A stretch of 64,000 bases of DNA from contig CAWCYG010000006.1 of assembly GCA_963799815.1 (NCBI GenBank), positions 124,001 to 188,000 of the forward strand. Reading direction: 5' to 3'. Every line of letters starts with the position of its first letter. The stretch's first letter is position 1. The stretch is from JBDTSW01 sp963799815. Lineage in GTDB: Bacteria; Actinomycetota; Thermoleophilia; Solirubrobacterales; 70-9. The position numbers and the translations under genes are program-made. The notes under the pieces are model-generated. The model ran no database searches, was not told where the DNA came from, and saw only the letters and a program-made list of their open reading frames with translations. Positions 50,276-58,551 of the stretch are shown one piece after another.

Positions 50276-51409
50276 CTAGCTCGTGAGCGACCGCTCGTAG
50301 ATCCGGTAGCGCTGAACGACCTTTCCGCCCATGCCCTCCATCGCGCGGTTCATGGGGTCGTTCGTCTCAAGAATCCAGCCCATGTGACCGCCGCGCGGCC
50401 CCACCGTGGCCGCCATCTCAATGTGACGCTCGTACAGAGCTGCCGCCACCCCCAGGTGCTGGTAGTCGTCCTTCACCCCCAGGGCGAACACCCGCAGGCG
50501 GTCGATGTAGCGCTTCCGGCGCAGGAAGTGAATCCAGCCGAACGGCAGGACGCGTCCGTTCATCCTCGCGATCGCTTGGTCCACGTCGGGCAGGGTGACG
50601 GCCGCGCCGATCACCTTCCCGTCCTTCTCCGCGATCATCGCCCAGTTCTCGTCGAGCACGGGCTTCAGGTTCTTCGCCTGGAAGCGCACCTCATCGTCGG
50701 TGACCGGCACGAAGCCCCAGTTCGACCCCCAGGCCTCGTTGTAGACGTCCGTGAAGGCCGCGACCTCCGACTCGAGGTCGCGGCGACGCATGTTCCGGAT
50801 CACGACTCCCGCCTCGCGCGACTTGTCCGCCGCCGCGTGGATCATGGGGTGCATCTCGGTCCCCTCCTTGAGCTCACCGAACCAAAGCGCCCACATCAGC
50901 AGGTCCATGGCCTTGGTCATTCCCTGCCCCTCGATCAGGCCCTGATAGTGGGGCGGGTGCCATGGCTCGAGGATCATCGAGGGCTCGTCGAAGCCGTCGA
51001 TCAGAAGGCCGACCTCGTCGTTGGTCGTGAAATCCATTGGACCCAGGATCCGCTCGCGACCGCGCTCGCGAAGCCACCCGTTCGCGGCGTCTAGAAGCGC
51101 CCCCGCGACCTCGGGGGCGTTCTCGCTCTCAAAGAACCCGAACATCCCGTCGTTTCCGCCCTGGAACTGATCCCAGCGCCGGTCGACCTGAACCGAGATC
51201 CGGCCAACCGGCTCGCCCTCACGCTCGGCGAGCAGCAGCGCCACCTCGGCGTGGTCGAAATAGGGGTTCTTCTTCGGGTCGAGGAACTGCCGGCGCTCGA
51301 AGCGAAGCGGCGGAACCCACTGCGGGTCGTGCCGGCGCAGGCGGAAGGGAACCTCGATGAACTCGTTCAAGTCGCGACGCGAGGCGACGGGGCGGACCAT
51401 GACCGGCAT
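50276..51409 (-). CDS. GNAT-like N-acyltransferase family protein
   Basis: The protein has 377 residues. The start MVRPVASRRDLNEFIEVPFR, then HDPQWVPPLRFERRQFLDPK and KNPYFDHAEVALLLAEREGE, is a large bacterial family usually annotated as a GNAT-type acyltransferase. LLVEREGEPVGRISVQVDRR-like and VIGAAVTLPDVDQAIARMNG segments are the acyl-CoA fold. DDYQHLGVAAALYERHIEMA sits at the position of the pyrophosphate-binding loop. The gene is divergent (34 bases) from an alpha-oxoamine synthase gene. Members of this type sit beside such synthases in several phyla, so N-acylation of a sphingoid-like base is a hypothesis. Confidence 0.65.
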   Translation of the reverse strand: MPVMVRPVASRRDLNEFIEVPFRLRRHDPQWVPPLRFERRQFLDPKKNPYFDHAEVALLLAEREGEPVGRISVQVDRRWDQFQGGNDGMFGFFESENAPEVAGALLDAANGWLRERGRERILGPMDFTTNDEVGLLIDGFDEPSMILEPWHPPHYQGLIEGQGMTKAMDLLMWALWFGELKEGTEMHPMIHAAADKSREAGVVIRNMRRRDLESEVAAFTDVYNEAWGSNWGFVPVTDDEVRFQAKNLKPVLDENWAMIAEKDGKVIGAAVTLPDVDQAIARMNGRVLPFGWIHFLRRKRYIDRLRVFALGVKDDYQHLGVAAALYERHIEMAATVGPRGGHMGWILETNDPMNRAMEGMGGKVVQRYRIYERSLTS

Positions 51410-51443
51410 CCTTTGACGCTACCGGGGATGCCACACTCCCCGC

Positions 51444-52700
51444 ATGCACGAGGCGATCAGCTCCCCGGTGGACCTGTTCGAGAAGGCGCGAACGCACGAT
51501 CGCCGCGAGCAGCTCGAGATGGCGCGAGCGGCAGGCCTGCTCCCCTATTTCCGCGTGATCGAGTCCGAGGCGGGCCCCTTGATGGAGGTCGAGGGCGGCG
51601 AGAAGGTGATGCTCGGCTCGAACAACTACCTTGGCCTGACCGGCGATCCGCGCGTGAAGGCCGCGGCGCGCGAGGCGCTGGAGCGCTACGGCACCGGGCT
51701 CACCGGCTCGCGCTTTCTGAACGGCACGACCCCGCTCCACCTGCAGCTCGAGTCCGAGCTGGCGGAGTGGATGCAAACCGAGGACGTCCTCGTCTTCACC
51801 ACCGGCCACCAGGCCAACGTCGGCTGCCTCGGCACGATCCTGGCGCCGGGCGACACCGTGATCTGCGATTCGGCCGACCACGCCTCGATCCTGGACGGCG
51901 TCCGCCTCTCGGGCGCGAAGCTGCGCCCATTCCGCCACAACCAGATGTCGAAGCTCGAGCGGATGCTCGAACGAGCCGCGACCGATGGCGGCGGCGTCCT
52001 CGTGGTGGTGGACGGCGTCTTCTCGATGGAGGGCGACGTCTGTGATCTCCCGGGGATCGTCGAGCTCTGCGAACGCTACGGAGCGCGCCTCATGGTCGAT
52101 GAGGCCCATGCCGTCGGAGTGCTCGGCGCACGTGGTGCGGGCACATGCGAGCTGTTCGGGCTGGAGGAACGCGTCGACCTGCGGATGGGCACGTTCTCCA
52201 AGAGCCTCGCGTCCTGCGGCGGCTTCATCGCCGGCTCCGACGAGGTGATCGACTACCTGCGGGTCACGTCTCGCCCGTTCATCTTCACGGCTTCGGCCGT
52301 GCCGGCCGCCGTCGGCGCCGCGCTCGGTGCCCTCGGGGTGATTCGGGAGGAGGGGCCCGAGCTCATGGCACGGCTGCTCGAGAACGCCGCCTACCTGCGC
52401 CAGGGCTACCGCGACCTCGGCCTCCGCGTCGTCGAGCCGGGCACGCTGCCAGATGGAAGCGAGGCCAACACCCCGGTTGTGCCGGTGGTCGTCGGCGAGG
52501 ACTGGCAGGCCGTCAACCTCTGGAAGGCGCTCTTCGACGCGGGCGTCTACACCAACGTCGCGCTTCATCCGGCGGTCCCCCCCGGAGGCGCGCTCCTGCG
52601 CACCTCGCTGATGGCGACCCACAAGCGCGAGCACCTCGATCGCGCCCTCGCGGTCTTCGACCAGGTGCTCGCGGACTTCCCTGACGTCCCCCGGACCTAG
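51444..52700 (+). CDS. Alpha-oxoamine synthase (KBL/AONS/serine palmitoyltransferase family)
   Basis: The protein has 418 residues and is a class II PLP enzyme. SNNYLGLTGDPRVKAAAREA, GTGLTGSRFLNGTTPLHLQL, VVVDGVFSMEGDVCDLP and DEAHAVGVLG are family motifs; the PLP lysine is Lys253 in GTFSKSLASCGG. These enzymes condense an amino acid with an acyl-CoA and release CO2. The GSRFLNGTTPLH stretch is shared by KBL and SPT; the product (2-amino-3-ketobutyrate, 8-amino-7-oxononanoate or 3-ketosphinganine) cannot be told. No biotin genes or threonine dehydrogenase gene are nearby, which weakens those options. Confidence 0.85.
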   Translation: MHEAISSPVDLFEKARTHDRREQLEMARAAGLLPYFRVIESEAGPLMEVEGGEKVMLGSNNYLGLTGDPRVKAAAREALERYGTGLTGSRFLNGTTPLHLQLESELAEWMQTEDVLVFTTGHQANVGCLGTILAPGDTVICDSADHASILDGVRLSGAKLRPFRHNQMSKLERMLERAATDGGGVLVVVDGVFSMEGDVCDLPGIVELCERYGARLMVDEAHAVGVLGARGAGTCELFGLEERVDLRMGTFSKSLASCGGFIAGSDEVIDYLRVTSRPFIFTASAVPAAVGAALGALGVIREEGPELMARLLENAAYLRQGYRDLGLRVVEPGTLPDGSEANTPVVPVVVGEDWQAVNLWKALFDAGVYTNVALHPAVPPGGALLRTSLMATHKREHLDRALAVFDQVLADFPDVPRT

Positions 52701-52740
52701 CGCGAAGTCCGATTCGCTTCCCCCTGCGTGGGTAGTTTCG

Positions 52741-52762
52741 GCTTGTCCGATCTCGGACAAGC
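52741..52762. promoter_or_regulatory. 10-base perfect inverted repeat
   Basis: GCTTGTCCGA and TCGGACAAGC are perfectly complementary and separated by TC. It lies 40 bases after the oxoamine synthase stop and about 270 bases before the mIHF-like gene. The short loop favours a protein-binding site over an RNA hairpin; no T-run follows. Confidence 0.5.
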
Positions 52763-52825
52763 GCGCTAATCGAAGAAAAAGTGTGCTCTTAGCGAACGAG
52801 TGAGCCGTGTGGGAGGGGCACTCGG

Positions 52826-52855
52826 TTGCCAATCCGGACCGCGCTCGCTTAGGTT
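52826..52855 (+). promoter_or_regulatory. Putative promoter of the mIHF-like gene
   Basis: A -35-like TTGCCA (52826-52831), an 18-base spacer and a -10-like TAGGTT (52850-52855). If used, the transcript would have a leader of roughly 150 bases, within which GGAGAC-G-GTCTCC (52899-52911) is a short palindrome. The rest of the 52701-53012 region shows no coding frame. Confidence 0.4.
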
Positions 52856-53012
52856 GATTCGGACGCCGGACGCACCCGGGGCGGGGAGCGGTTGAGGCGG
52901 AGACGGTCTCCATCTCACCACCCTCGAGCGATCAGCACAAGGTCGTTGAGTAGGTGCGGTGACGTCGGACTAAGCCACTGAACCTCGATTCGCTTCAGAG
53001 AAGGAGTGACAA

Positions 53013-53351
53013 ATGGAAGCTGCCTCGACCGTAGCCCCTGCTCAGATGCCGCAGCACATGCGCGCGCTTGAAGAGGCCAACCGTGTACGCCTCGCCCGGG
53101 CCGCGCTCAAGCGCGACATCTCGAGCGGGAAGCTCGAGGCCGCGGAGGTCGCAAGTCGTTGCCCCTGGGAGGTCACGACTATGACCGTGGGGGAACTGCT
53201 AAGAAGCCAACGCCGATGGGGGCGCGCACGCACGCGCAAGTTCCTCCTCGGCCTCGCCCTCAACGAGAACCGTGAGCTGGGCCGTCTGACCGAGCGTCAG
53301 CGCATCGTCCTGGCACTCGCGCTCGAAGCGAAGACTCAGGGCACCTCCTAG
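53013..53351 (+). CDS. Actinobacterial integration host factor-like protein (mIHF-like)
   Basis: The protein has 112 residues from ATG 53013, with AAGGAG six bases upstream. RARAALKRDISSGKL-like start (LARAALKRDISSGKLEAAEV), MTVGELLRSQRRWGRARTRK and LGRLTERQRIVLALAL follow the layout of mycobacterial mIHF (Rv1388): a long helix, a helix-two-turn-helix with a GxG-type turn, and the terminal RLxGLGxRQR-type element. The glycines of the H2TH turn are partly replaced (SQRRWGRART). mIHF binds DNA without sequence specificity and supports phage integration and nucleoid architecture. Homology is inferred by pattern. Confidence 0.7.
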   Translation: MEAASTVAPAQMPQHMRALEEANRVRLARAALKRDISSGKLEAAEVASRCPWEVTTMTVGELLRSQRRWGRARTRKFLLGLALNENRELGRLTERQRIVLALALEAKTQGTS

Positions 53352-53368
53352 CGGCAGTCTGTCTCAGG

Positions 53369-53403
53369 AAACGGGGCGGGCGCTCGAAGCGCCCGCCCCG
53401 TTT
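53369..53403. terminator. Strong bidirectional terminator hairpin
   Basis: A perfect 16-base stem (53369-53384 with 53388-53403) around a CGA loop, with AAA before and TTT after the GC-rich stem, lies 17 bases after the mIHF-like stop and before the convergent gene's stop. It can act for both strands. Confidence 0.85.
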
Positions 53404-53420
53404 GCGTCTGCGTACGGGCT

Positions 53421-53918
53421 TCAGCGCAGTTTGTAGGCGACGCCGGCGCGCCGCTCGAAGAGACGGCTCAACGTCCACGCGCCGCCGGCGAAGAGCAGGC
53501 CGCCGATCACCAGGCGGATGGCGATCGGAACCGAAGGCGCGAGGTAGAAGAGCGCTGCCAAGACGACGGCTGCGGCAAACCCGGCCAAGAGCAGCGAATG
53601 CGAGCGGTATCCGGCGAAGTGCTCGCGGACCGACAGCTCGAGGCCGGCGAGCGAGGCCAGAGCAACGCCGACGCCGATCATCACCCCGCCCCGGGTGCCC
53701 TTGACCACGAAGAAGCCAAGCACCAGCAGCACGATCCCGATCAGCACGCAGACCTCGACGAGCGGGAACGAGCCCCACGGCGCTGGCGGGCGCTGATCGG
53801 ATCCGGCGGCCCGGCGAGCATCGGCGGCACGCCCAGCGGCCGGCTGCGACCGGGACGCGGCGCGCTGCGGCGGCGGTGGGCGTCGTTGCCCGCGCCTACG
53901 CCGTTTCTGCTTGCTCAA
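53421..53918 (-). CDS. Membrane protein with basic Pro-rich head, unknown
   Basis: The protein has 165 residues from TTG 53918. The first 45 residues are basic and proline/alanine-rich (KQKRRRRGQRRPPPPQRAAS). Four hydrophobic helices follow: VCVLIGIVLLVLGFFVV, GVMIGVGVALASLAGL, SLLLAGFAAAVVLAALFYL and AIRLVIGGLLFAGGAWTL. No family recognised. Its 5' end overlaps the upstream gene's 3' end by 23 bases in another frame, so translation is likely coupled. Confidence 0.6.
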   Translation of the reverse strand: MSKQKRRRRGQRRPPPPQRAASRSQPAAGRAADARRAAGSDQRPPAPWGSFPLVEVCVLIGIVLLVLGFFVVKGTRGGVMIGVGVALASLAGLELSVREHFAGYRSHSLLLAGFAAAVVLAALFYLAPSVPIAIRLVIGGLLFAGGAWTLSRLFERRAGVAYKLR

Positions 53919-54447
53919 CGGAGGAGGGGCCGCTGCCCCGGGCTAACGGACAGCCCGACGAGAGCTTTACTCGCCACCACCCGAGCAGTATCCCGAGGAT
54001 CCCCCAGCGGGGCCGCGAGTGCCAATGGCGGCAGCCGGTCTCGCCGACATCCTCATTCGAGACGCGGATCCAGCGGTGGCGCTCGGGCTCGGCGATCATC
54101 GACTCGAGCAGGCCACGGTTCGCTTCCTGCACCTCGCCACGCCGGTGAAGCTCCTCCTGCGCCTCCCGAAGGCGCACGACCATCGCGTCTCGCACCCGCT
54201 CCAGCTCGGCGGTGCCGAGGATTCGGGGCCCCCCGAGCGCGCCCACCTTCCACTCAATCCCCTGTAGCGGGAAGGCGGAGACGAAGAGTTCGGCGAGCTT
54301 TCGCTCGAGGGAGGCGATCTGGCGGCGCAGGTCCTCGCGAACCAGCCGTTCGGCCTCGGGGCGAACGCCGCCCGCGACACCGGCCGGCGCCGGGAAGCTG
54401 AACGGCCCCTGCCCGTCGGGCTCGACGTCTGTACGAAGTTCGGGCAT
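53896..54447 (-). CDS. Uncharacterised soluble protein
   Basis: The protein has 183 residues from ATG 54447 (TTG 54453 is possible). A helical middle (LVREDLRRQIASLERKLAEL, ELERVRDAMVVRLREAQEEL) is followed by MIAEPERHRWIRVSNEDVGE and TGCRHWHSRPRWGILGILLG, then WWRVKLSSGCPLA. The Trp/Cys/His-rich end GCRHWHSRPR looks like a conserved binding site. I recognise no family. It overlaps the next gene by 23 bases. Composition and length support a real gene. Confidence 0.6.
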   Translation of the reverse strand: MPELRTDVEPDGQGPFSFPAPAGVAGGVRPEAERLVREDLRRQIASLERKLAELFVSAFPLQGIEWKVGALGGPRILGTAELERVRDAMVVRLREAQEELHRRGEVQEANRGLLESMIAEPERHRWIRVSNEDVGETGCRHWHSRPRWGILGILLGWWRVKLSSGCPLARGSGPSSVEQAETA

Positions 54448-54465
54448 CACCAAGTACCGAGAAGA

Positions 54466-55104
54466 TTAACCCCGCAGGATGCCGGCGGCAAGCCAGATCG
54501 CCTCCGAGATCGCGATATCCGGCACGCCGGCGACCCCGACCGCGCAGAGGACGGTGCGCTTCGTCTTTGGGTGAACGCCGCGCCCCAGAGCGGTCGCGCC
54601 GAAGAGCAGCCCAAGCGGGCGAACCTGATCGGCGATCACGAGCGTGCCGGCCGGCAGCGCGCCGGGACGCCCCTCCAGACCCTCTCCCTCAACCGTCGGC
54701 CTGATCCCCAGGCGCCCCTCCAGCCGGTCGGCGTCGAATGCTCGCAGAGCCACCCGTGATTCGATGATCGCGATCGTGAGCGCGTCATCCAAGAGGTTCT
54801 GCGAGGGGAAGCCCCCCCGTCGCATCCTGTCGAGCGCGAGCGCCTCGACCGGGGTGCGCTGCTGATCGGGATCCAGGCCGATCTGCCGGAAGAAGACGCG
54901 ATAAGCCCACGGGATGCCCTGATGGCGCAGGTTGACGGCCTGAGCCCCGGCCATGCGGTCGCCGAGCTCTCGCAGACGCTCCTTGACCGCCTTCGGGCTT
55001 CGCCCGGAGCCCCGGCCAATGACGACGTACGAGAGCCGCAGGCCCATGAATTCATCCCGCACCTGCGGGGCGAGGTAGCCGGCCTCGAGCTCGTCCCCGG
55101 TCAT
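54466..55104 (-). CDS. Free-standing B3/B4 (tRNA synthetase editing-type) domain protein
   Basis: The protein has 212 residues. It matches the B3/4 domain of phenylalanyl-tRNA synthetase beta (PF03483), with INPWAYRVFFRQIGLDP-like GIPWAYRVFFRQIGLDPDQQ, NLLDDALTIAIIES and VIADQVRPLGLLFG. Free-standing B3/B4 proteins are thought to hydrolyse mischarged tRNA or act on small substrates. No catalytic assignment can be made by eye. ATG 55104 overlaps the redoxin stop by ATGA. Confidence 0.8.
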   Translation of the reverse strand: MTGDELEAGYLAPQVRDEFMGLRLSYVVIGRGSGRSPKAVKERLRELGDRMAGAQAVNLRHQGIPWAYRVFFRQIGLDPDQQRTPVEALALDRMRRGGFPSQNLLDDALTIAIIESRVALRAFDADRLEGRLGIRPTVEGEGLEGRPGALPAGTLVIADQVRPLGLLFGATALGRGVHPKTKRTVLCAVGVAGVPDIAISEAIWLAAGILRG

Positions 55105-55829
55105 CGGGAGGCGCTGCGGCTACGCGAGGCGGAGAGCAGAGCGTCGACCTCCTCCGCCAGGTCGGAGGGGGCGAGGCCACTGTTCACAACCTCGGCCGAG
55201 CGGAGGATCCCCCCGGGGTAGGCGAAGGCGATCGTCGGGCACACCCCGATCCTCAAGATGTTCGAGACCGCGCCGTCGCGATCCCAGCCCACGGGCACCG
55301 TCCAGCCGCGCTCCGAGACGATGCGCTCCACCTCCTGGCGGTCGTCGCGGATGTTGAGCGAGAGGAAGTTGACGCGGCCCCGATACGTGCTCGAAACCTC
55401 GTCGACGACGTCTTGGACCCCAACACAGTCGGCTCCACGCGTAAACCAAAACGAGAGCACGAGGGGGCGATCGAAGAGGTCGCAGACCCGAATCGCACCA
55501 TCCGGGTCGATCTCGCACGCGGGCGTGCGCTGCTCGGAGGGCGGGCACGGGTTGCGCGAGGTCTCGCAGTCGTCTTGGGCGATGTTGGCGTCCCCGGAGA
55601 GCGGCCCCCGGATGTCCGGGACCGCGAACTCCGGGATCGGCTCGCCCTCGACCACACCTGTTCCCAGGAGCGTCCCCTCATCGGTCTGGGCGGCGTTATA
55701 GGCGGCGATCGCGATCAGGCCGATGAAGGCGAGGCCGACGATGGCGGAGTACCGAGCGCCGGGACGAAAGCTGCTGGGCGTGCCGGACGGGCGCTCCGGG
55801 AGCTCCCCTTTAGACCGCCCCTCGCTCAA
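55101..55829 (-). CDS. Membrane-anchored redoxin-like protein
   Basis: The protein has 242 residues from TTG 55829. One membrane helix (YSAIVGLAFIGLIAIAAYN, about 27-45) leads to an outward thioredoxin-fold domain: LVLSFWFTRGADCVGVQDVV, VNFLSLNIRDDRQEVERIV, and the cis-Pro loop GVCPTIAFAYPGG. The usual TlpA WCxxC motif is reduced to a single Cys (ADCVGVQ). A cysteine-rich stretch (DDCETSRNPCPPSEQRTPAC) precedes it. A peroxiredoxin-like or electron-transfer role is possible, classic disulfide reduction is less likely. It overlaps the MMPL gene (TTGA). Confidence 0.75.
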   Translation of the reverse strand: MSEGRSKGELPERPSGTPSSFRPGARYSAIVGLAFIGLIAIAAYNAAQTDEGTLLGTGVVEGEPIPEFAVPDIRGPLSGDANIAQDDCETSRNPCPPSEQRTPACEIDPDGAIRVCDLFDRPLVLSFWFTRGADCVGVQDVVDEVSSTYRGRVNFLSLNIRDDRQEVERIVSERGWTVPVGWDRDGAVSNILRIGVCPTIAFAYPGGILRSAEVVNSGLAPSDLAEEVDALLSASRSRSASR

Positions 55830-58480
55830 GCTCGCGACCCCGCCGGCGAGCTGCGGCGGCGGCGTAGCCGCTCTCGCACCGGTTCGAGCCCAGTCTCCGC
55901 CCAGACGAGCGCCGCGGGCAGGACCAGCATCACGCCTGCGAGCGCCACGCCGAGGTCGAAGACGGTGACGAGCCCGAAGTCCTGAAGCATGCGTGCTTGA
56001 GCGAAGATCAGCACAGCGAAGCCGGCGATCGCCGTGGCCCCGGAAGCGGCGACGGCCGCGCCGGTGCGGGCATAGGTGCGCCGCAGGGCCTCGCCGACCG
56101 ACATCCCCGCCTCACGCTCCTCGTAGAAGCGCGCCGCAAGGATCACGCTGAACTCGGTCGCGATCGCGATCACGAGCGCTCCGAGCGCAGCCGACATCGG
56201 ATTCAGGGGCACCCCGGCGGCCTCGACGACCAGCGATGACCAGCCGGTCGCGAGGACGATCGGGATCAGCGGGATCAGGGCGCGCGCGAGCGAGCGGTAG
56301 ACGAGAAGGAGCGTCAACGCGACGGCCAGGAGCCCGGCGCCCGTGAGCAGATAGCGGTTGCCCTCGAGCGAGGCGTTCGCGTCCGCAATCAGCACCGGCA
56401 GGCCCACCACGTTCGCCTCGACACCCTCGGGCGGACCGGCCGCGGAGCCCGGCGGGTCGAGCTGCGAGCGGATATCGTCGATCAGCTCTTTTTGCTCGTC
56501 GAATGGCTGGACCTTGATCCCGAAGCCGATCAAGGCCACTCCGGCGTTGCTGTCCGCGTCGCGGCTCAAGACCGCGCGTGAGAAGTACTCCGGAATGATC
56601 TCGAGGACGTTCGCGACCTGCTCCTGGGTCGGCGGCCCAGAGCCGCTGAAGAGCGTGGCCAGCGTGGTTCCGGGGCAGAGCTCGGTTTCGTCCGACTGGC
56701 AATCCGTGACCTCGGGCGTGTAGCCGTGGCGCTCGAGGACGCGGCGCTCGAATTCGGCCATCCATGAGATCAGCGCCGGGTCGGTGAGGTCGGGCGCATC
56801 CACGGCCACGTAGACGTCCCCCGACTGACCGGTGACATCCTCGAGCTCGTCGACGTCTTTCAGCTCGGGCAGATCGGCGGGCAGGAGCTGGCGGATGTCG
56901 GAGACGAGCTCGGTGCGTGTGCCCGCGATCCACCCCGCGACGGCCAGCACGAGCGCCGCCCCGAGGACCTTACCCGGCGAGGCGATCGAAGCGGCGAGGG
57001 CGCCCCGTCCCCAGCGCCCCAGGCGCTCCCGCGAGCCTGCACGGGCTCGGCGAAGCCGGGCGAGTGCCGCGCTCGACGGCGCCGCTCTTCGCTCGGAACC
57101 GCTCCGGGGGCTGCCGCTCATCGAGAGGGTCGCGAGCCCGGCGGTGAGGGCGAAGCCGAACGCAAGCACGATGCCGCCGACCAAAAGCGCTCCGAAGCCA
57201 CGCACCATCGGGATCGGCGAGAGCCCCAGCACCGCGAACCCCGCGGCGGTCGCGAGCACGGCGGTGGCGATCATCGGGCCACCCCTGGCCGCAGCCTCAA
57301 CCGCCGCCCGGGCCGCGGAGGACCCACCCTCGAGCGCCTCCGCGAAGCGCGCCTGAAACTGAATCGCGTAGTCGACGGCGAGCCCGATCAGCACGGGCAG
57401 CACGGCGATCGATGCCAGCGTGAGCGACCCTCCGACCACGGCCAGGAAGCCGAAGGTGGCGCCGATGGATGCGAGCGCGACCGCCAGGGGCAAGAGCCGC
57501 AGGGGAGGGCCGAAGACCAGCGTGAGCGTGACGGCCATGACGGCCAGCGCGATCGCGAGCAGCACGAAGATGTCCTGCGAGAGATCGAGTGCCAGTCCGT
57601 CGAAGATCACCGGCACCCCGCTCACGACATATGAGCCCGAACGAAGCTCGAATGCCGGGTCGGAGACCGCGTCGCGGACGAGGGAGATCGTGCGCTCGCG
57701 CTCGGCCTGGCTCAGCCCCGGCTCGAGGCGAACCGTGATCATGGCCGCCTCCGAACTCGGGAACAGGTAGTTGAAACGTGCCTTGGGAGTCCCGGCCGGC
57801 TCGTTGGGATCGAAAACGACTGTGGAGACGTAGGTGGGATCGTCGATCGTCGGGATCCCTCGCAACCCGTAGCGCGACGCGGCCTGGAGCACTTGGTCTT
57901 GGAACTCGGACAGGACCTCCTCGCGAGCGGCGGCGGCGACCGTGAGCTGCTCGGCCCGGCTGGCCCCCGCCTGTCTCGCATCGCGAGCGGCCGCACGGGC
58001 GGCATCGGCAGCCCGCTGCTCGGCAGCGGTCGTCTGATCCTGCAGGATGCTTTCCGCGGTTATCGCCGTCTGGTTCAGGAAGGTCCCCGGCCCGAACACG
58101 ACCTCGGCATGACCCTCCTCAGCGAGCCGCTCGCACACGGGCGGCGGCGCCTGGTCGGGTCCGAACACCCTGCCGCCGGGCACGTTGCCGGACAGGCAGC
58201 TCTCGAGCGCGAGAAGCTGGCCCAGATCCTCGGTCAGCACGAGGCGCTGCAGGTCCCCCTTGACGAGAATGCGAACGGGCTCGTCGCCGAAGCGCTCGTA
58301 GAACTCCTCTGTGTTCGCGAACGTCTCCGAGCTCGAGTCGACGAAGGAGTTGGGATCACGGTCCGCCTCCAGCGAGAGCGCTCCCACGGCCCCGATCAAG
58401 GCCACCAAGACGGCCAGTGCCACGACCGGCTGCGGGCGCTCCACAACCCAGGCCGCGATTCGGGTGAGCGCGATCCTCAT
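55826..58480 (-). CDS. MMPL/RND family exporter
   Basis: The protein has 884 residues. It has the RND layout of two halves, each with one helix, a large periplasmic loop and five helices. First half starts VVERPQPVVALAVLVALIGA and includes LPVLIGLAVDYAIQFQARFA; second half includes GALVIAIATEFSVILAARFY. These carry the Asp/Glu-type relay residues of MMPL/HpnN proteins. Loops contain KVLGAALVLAVAGWIAGTRT and SDIRQLLPADLPELKDVDEL. Such proteins export lipids (hopanoids, mycolates, trehalose lipids). It is preceded by two operator-like palindromes and 71 bases, and overlaps the redoxin gene. Confidence 0.9.
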   Translation of the reverse strand: MRIALTRIAAWVVERPQPVVALAVLVALIGAVGALSLEADRDPNSFVDSSSETFANTEEFYERFGDEPVRILVKGDLQRLVLTEDLGQLLALESCLSGNVPGGRVFGPDQAPPPVCERLAEEGHAEVVFGPGTFLNQTAITAESILQDQTTAAEQRAADAARAAARDARQAGASRAEQLTVAAAAREEVLSEFQDQVLQAASRYGLRGIPTIDDPTYVSTVVFDPNEPAGTPKARFNYLFPSSEAAMITVRLEPGLSQAERERTISLVRDAVSDPAFELRSGSYVVSGVPVIFDGLALDLSQDIFVLLAIALAVMAVTLTLVFGPPLRLLPLAVALASIGATFGFLAVVGGSLTLASIAVLPVLIGLAVDYAIQFQARFAEALEGGSSAARAAVEAAARGGPMIATAVLATAAGFAVLGLSPIPMVRGFGALLVGGIVLAFGFALTAGLATLSMSGSPRSGSERRAAPSSAALARLRRARAGSRERLGRWGRGALAASIASPGKVLGAALVLAVAGWIAGTRTELVSDIRQLLPADLPELKDVDELEDVTGQSGDVYVAVDAPDLTDPALISWMAEFERRVLERHGYTPEVTDCQSDETELCPGTTLATLFSGSGPPTQEQVANVLEIIPEYFSRAVLSRDADSNAGVALIGFGIKVQPFDEQKELIDDIRSQLDPPGSAAGPPEGVEANVVGLPVLIADANASLEGNRYLLTGAGLLAVALTLLLVYRSLARALIPLIPIVLATGWSSLVVEAAGVPLNPMSAALGALVIAIATEFSVILAARFYEEREAGMSVGEALRRTYARTGAAVAASGATAIAGFAVLIFAQARMLQDFGLVTVFDLGVALAGVMLVLPAALVWAETGLEPVRERLRRRRSSPAGSRA

Positions 58481-58482
58481 GC

Positions 58483-58521
58483 GATCAGATTACGGCTGAT
58501 CTAGCCGCAAACCACCGGTTT
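58483..58521 (-). promoter_or_regulatory. Two palindromes before the MMPL exporter
   Basis: GATCAG-N7-CTGATC occupies 58483-58501, directly next to the exporter's ATG. AAACC-ACC-GGTTT follows at 58509-58521. Both lie in the 71-base gap after the MlaF-like gene. They look like repressor sites; no regulator gene is adjacent, and no clear -35/-10 pair is visible. Confidence 0.45.
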
Positions 58522-58551
58522 TCACTCCAAAAGAAGGCGGGATGCGCCGCC

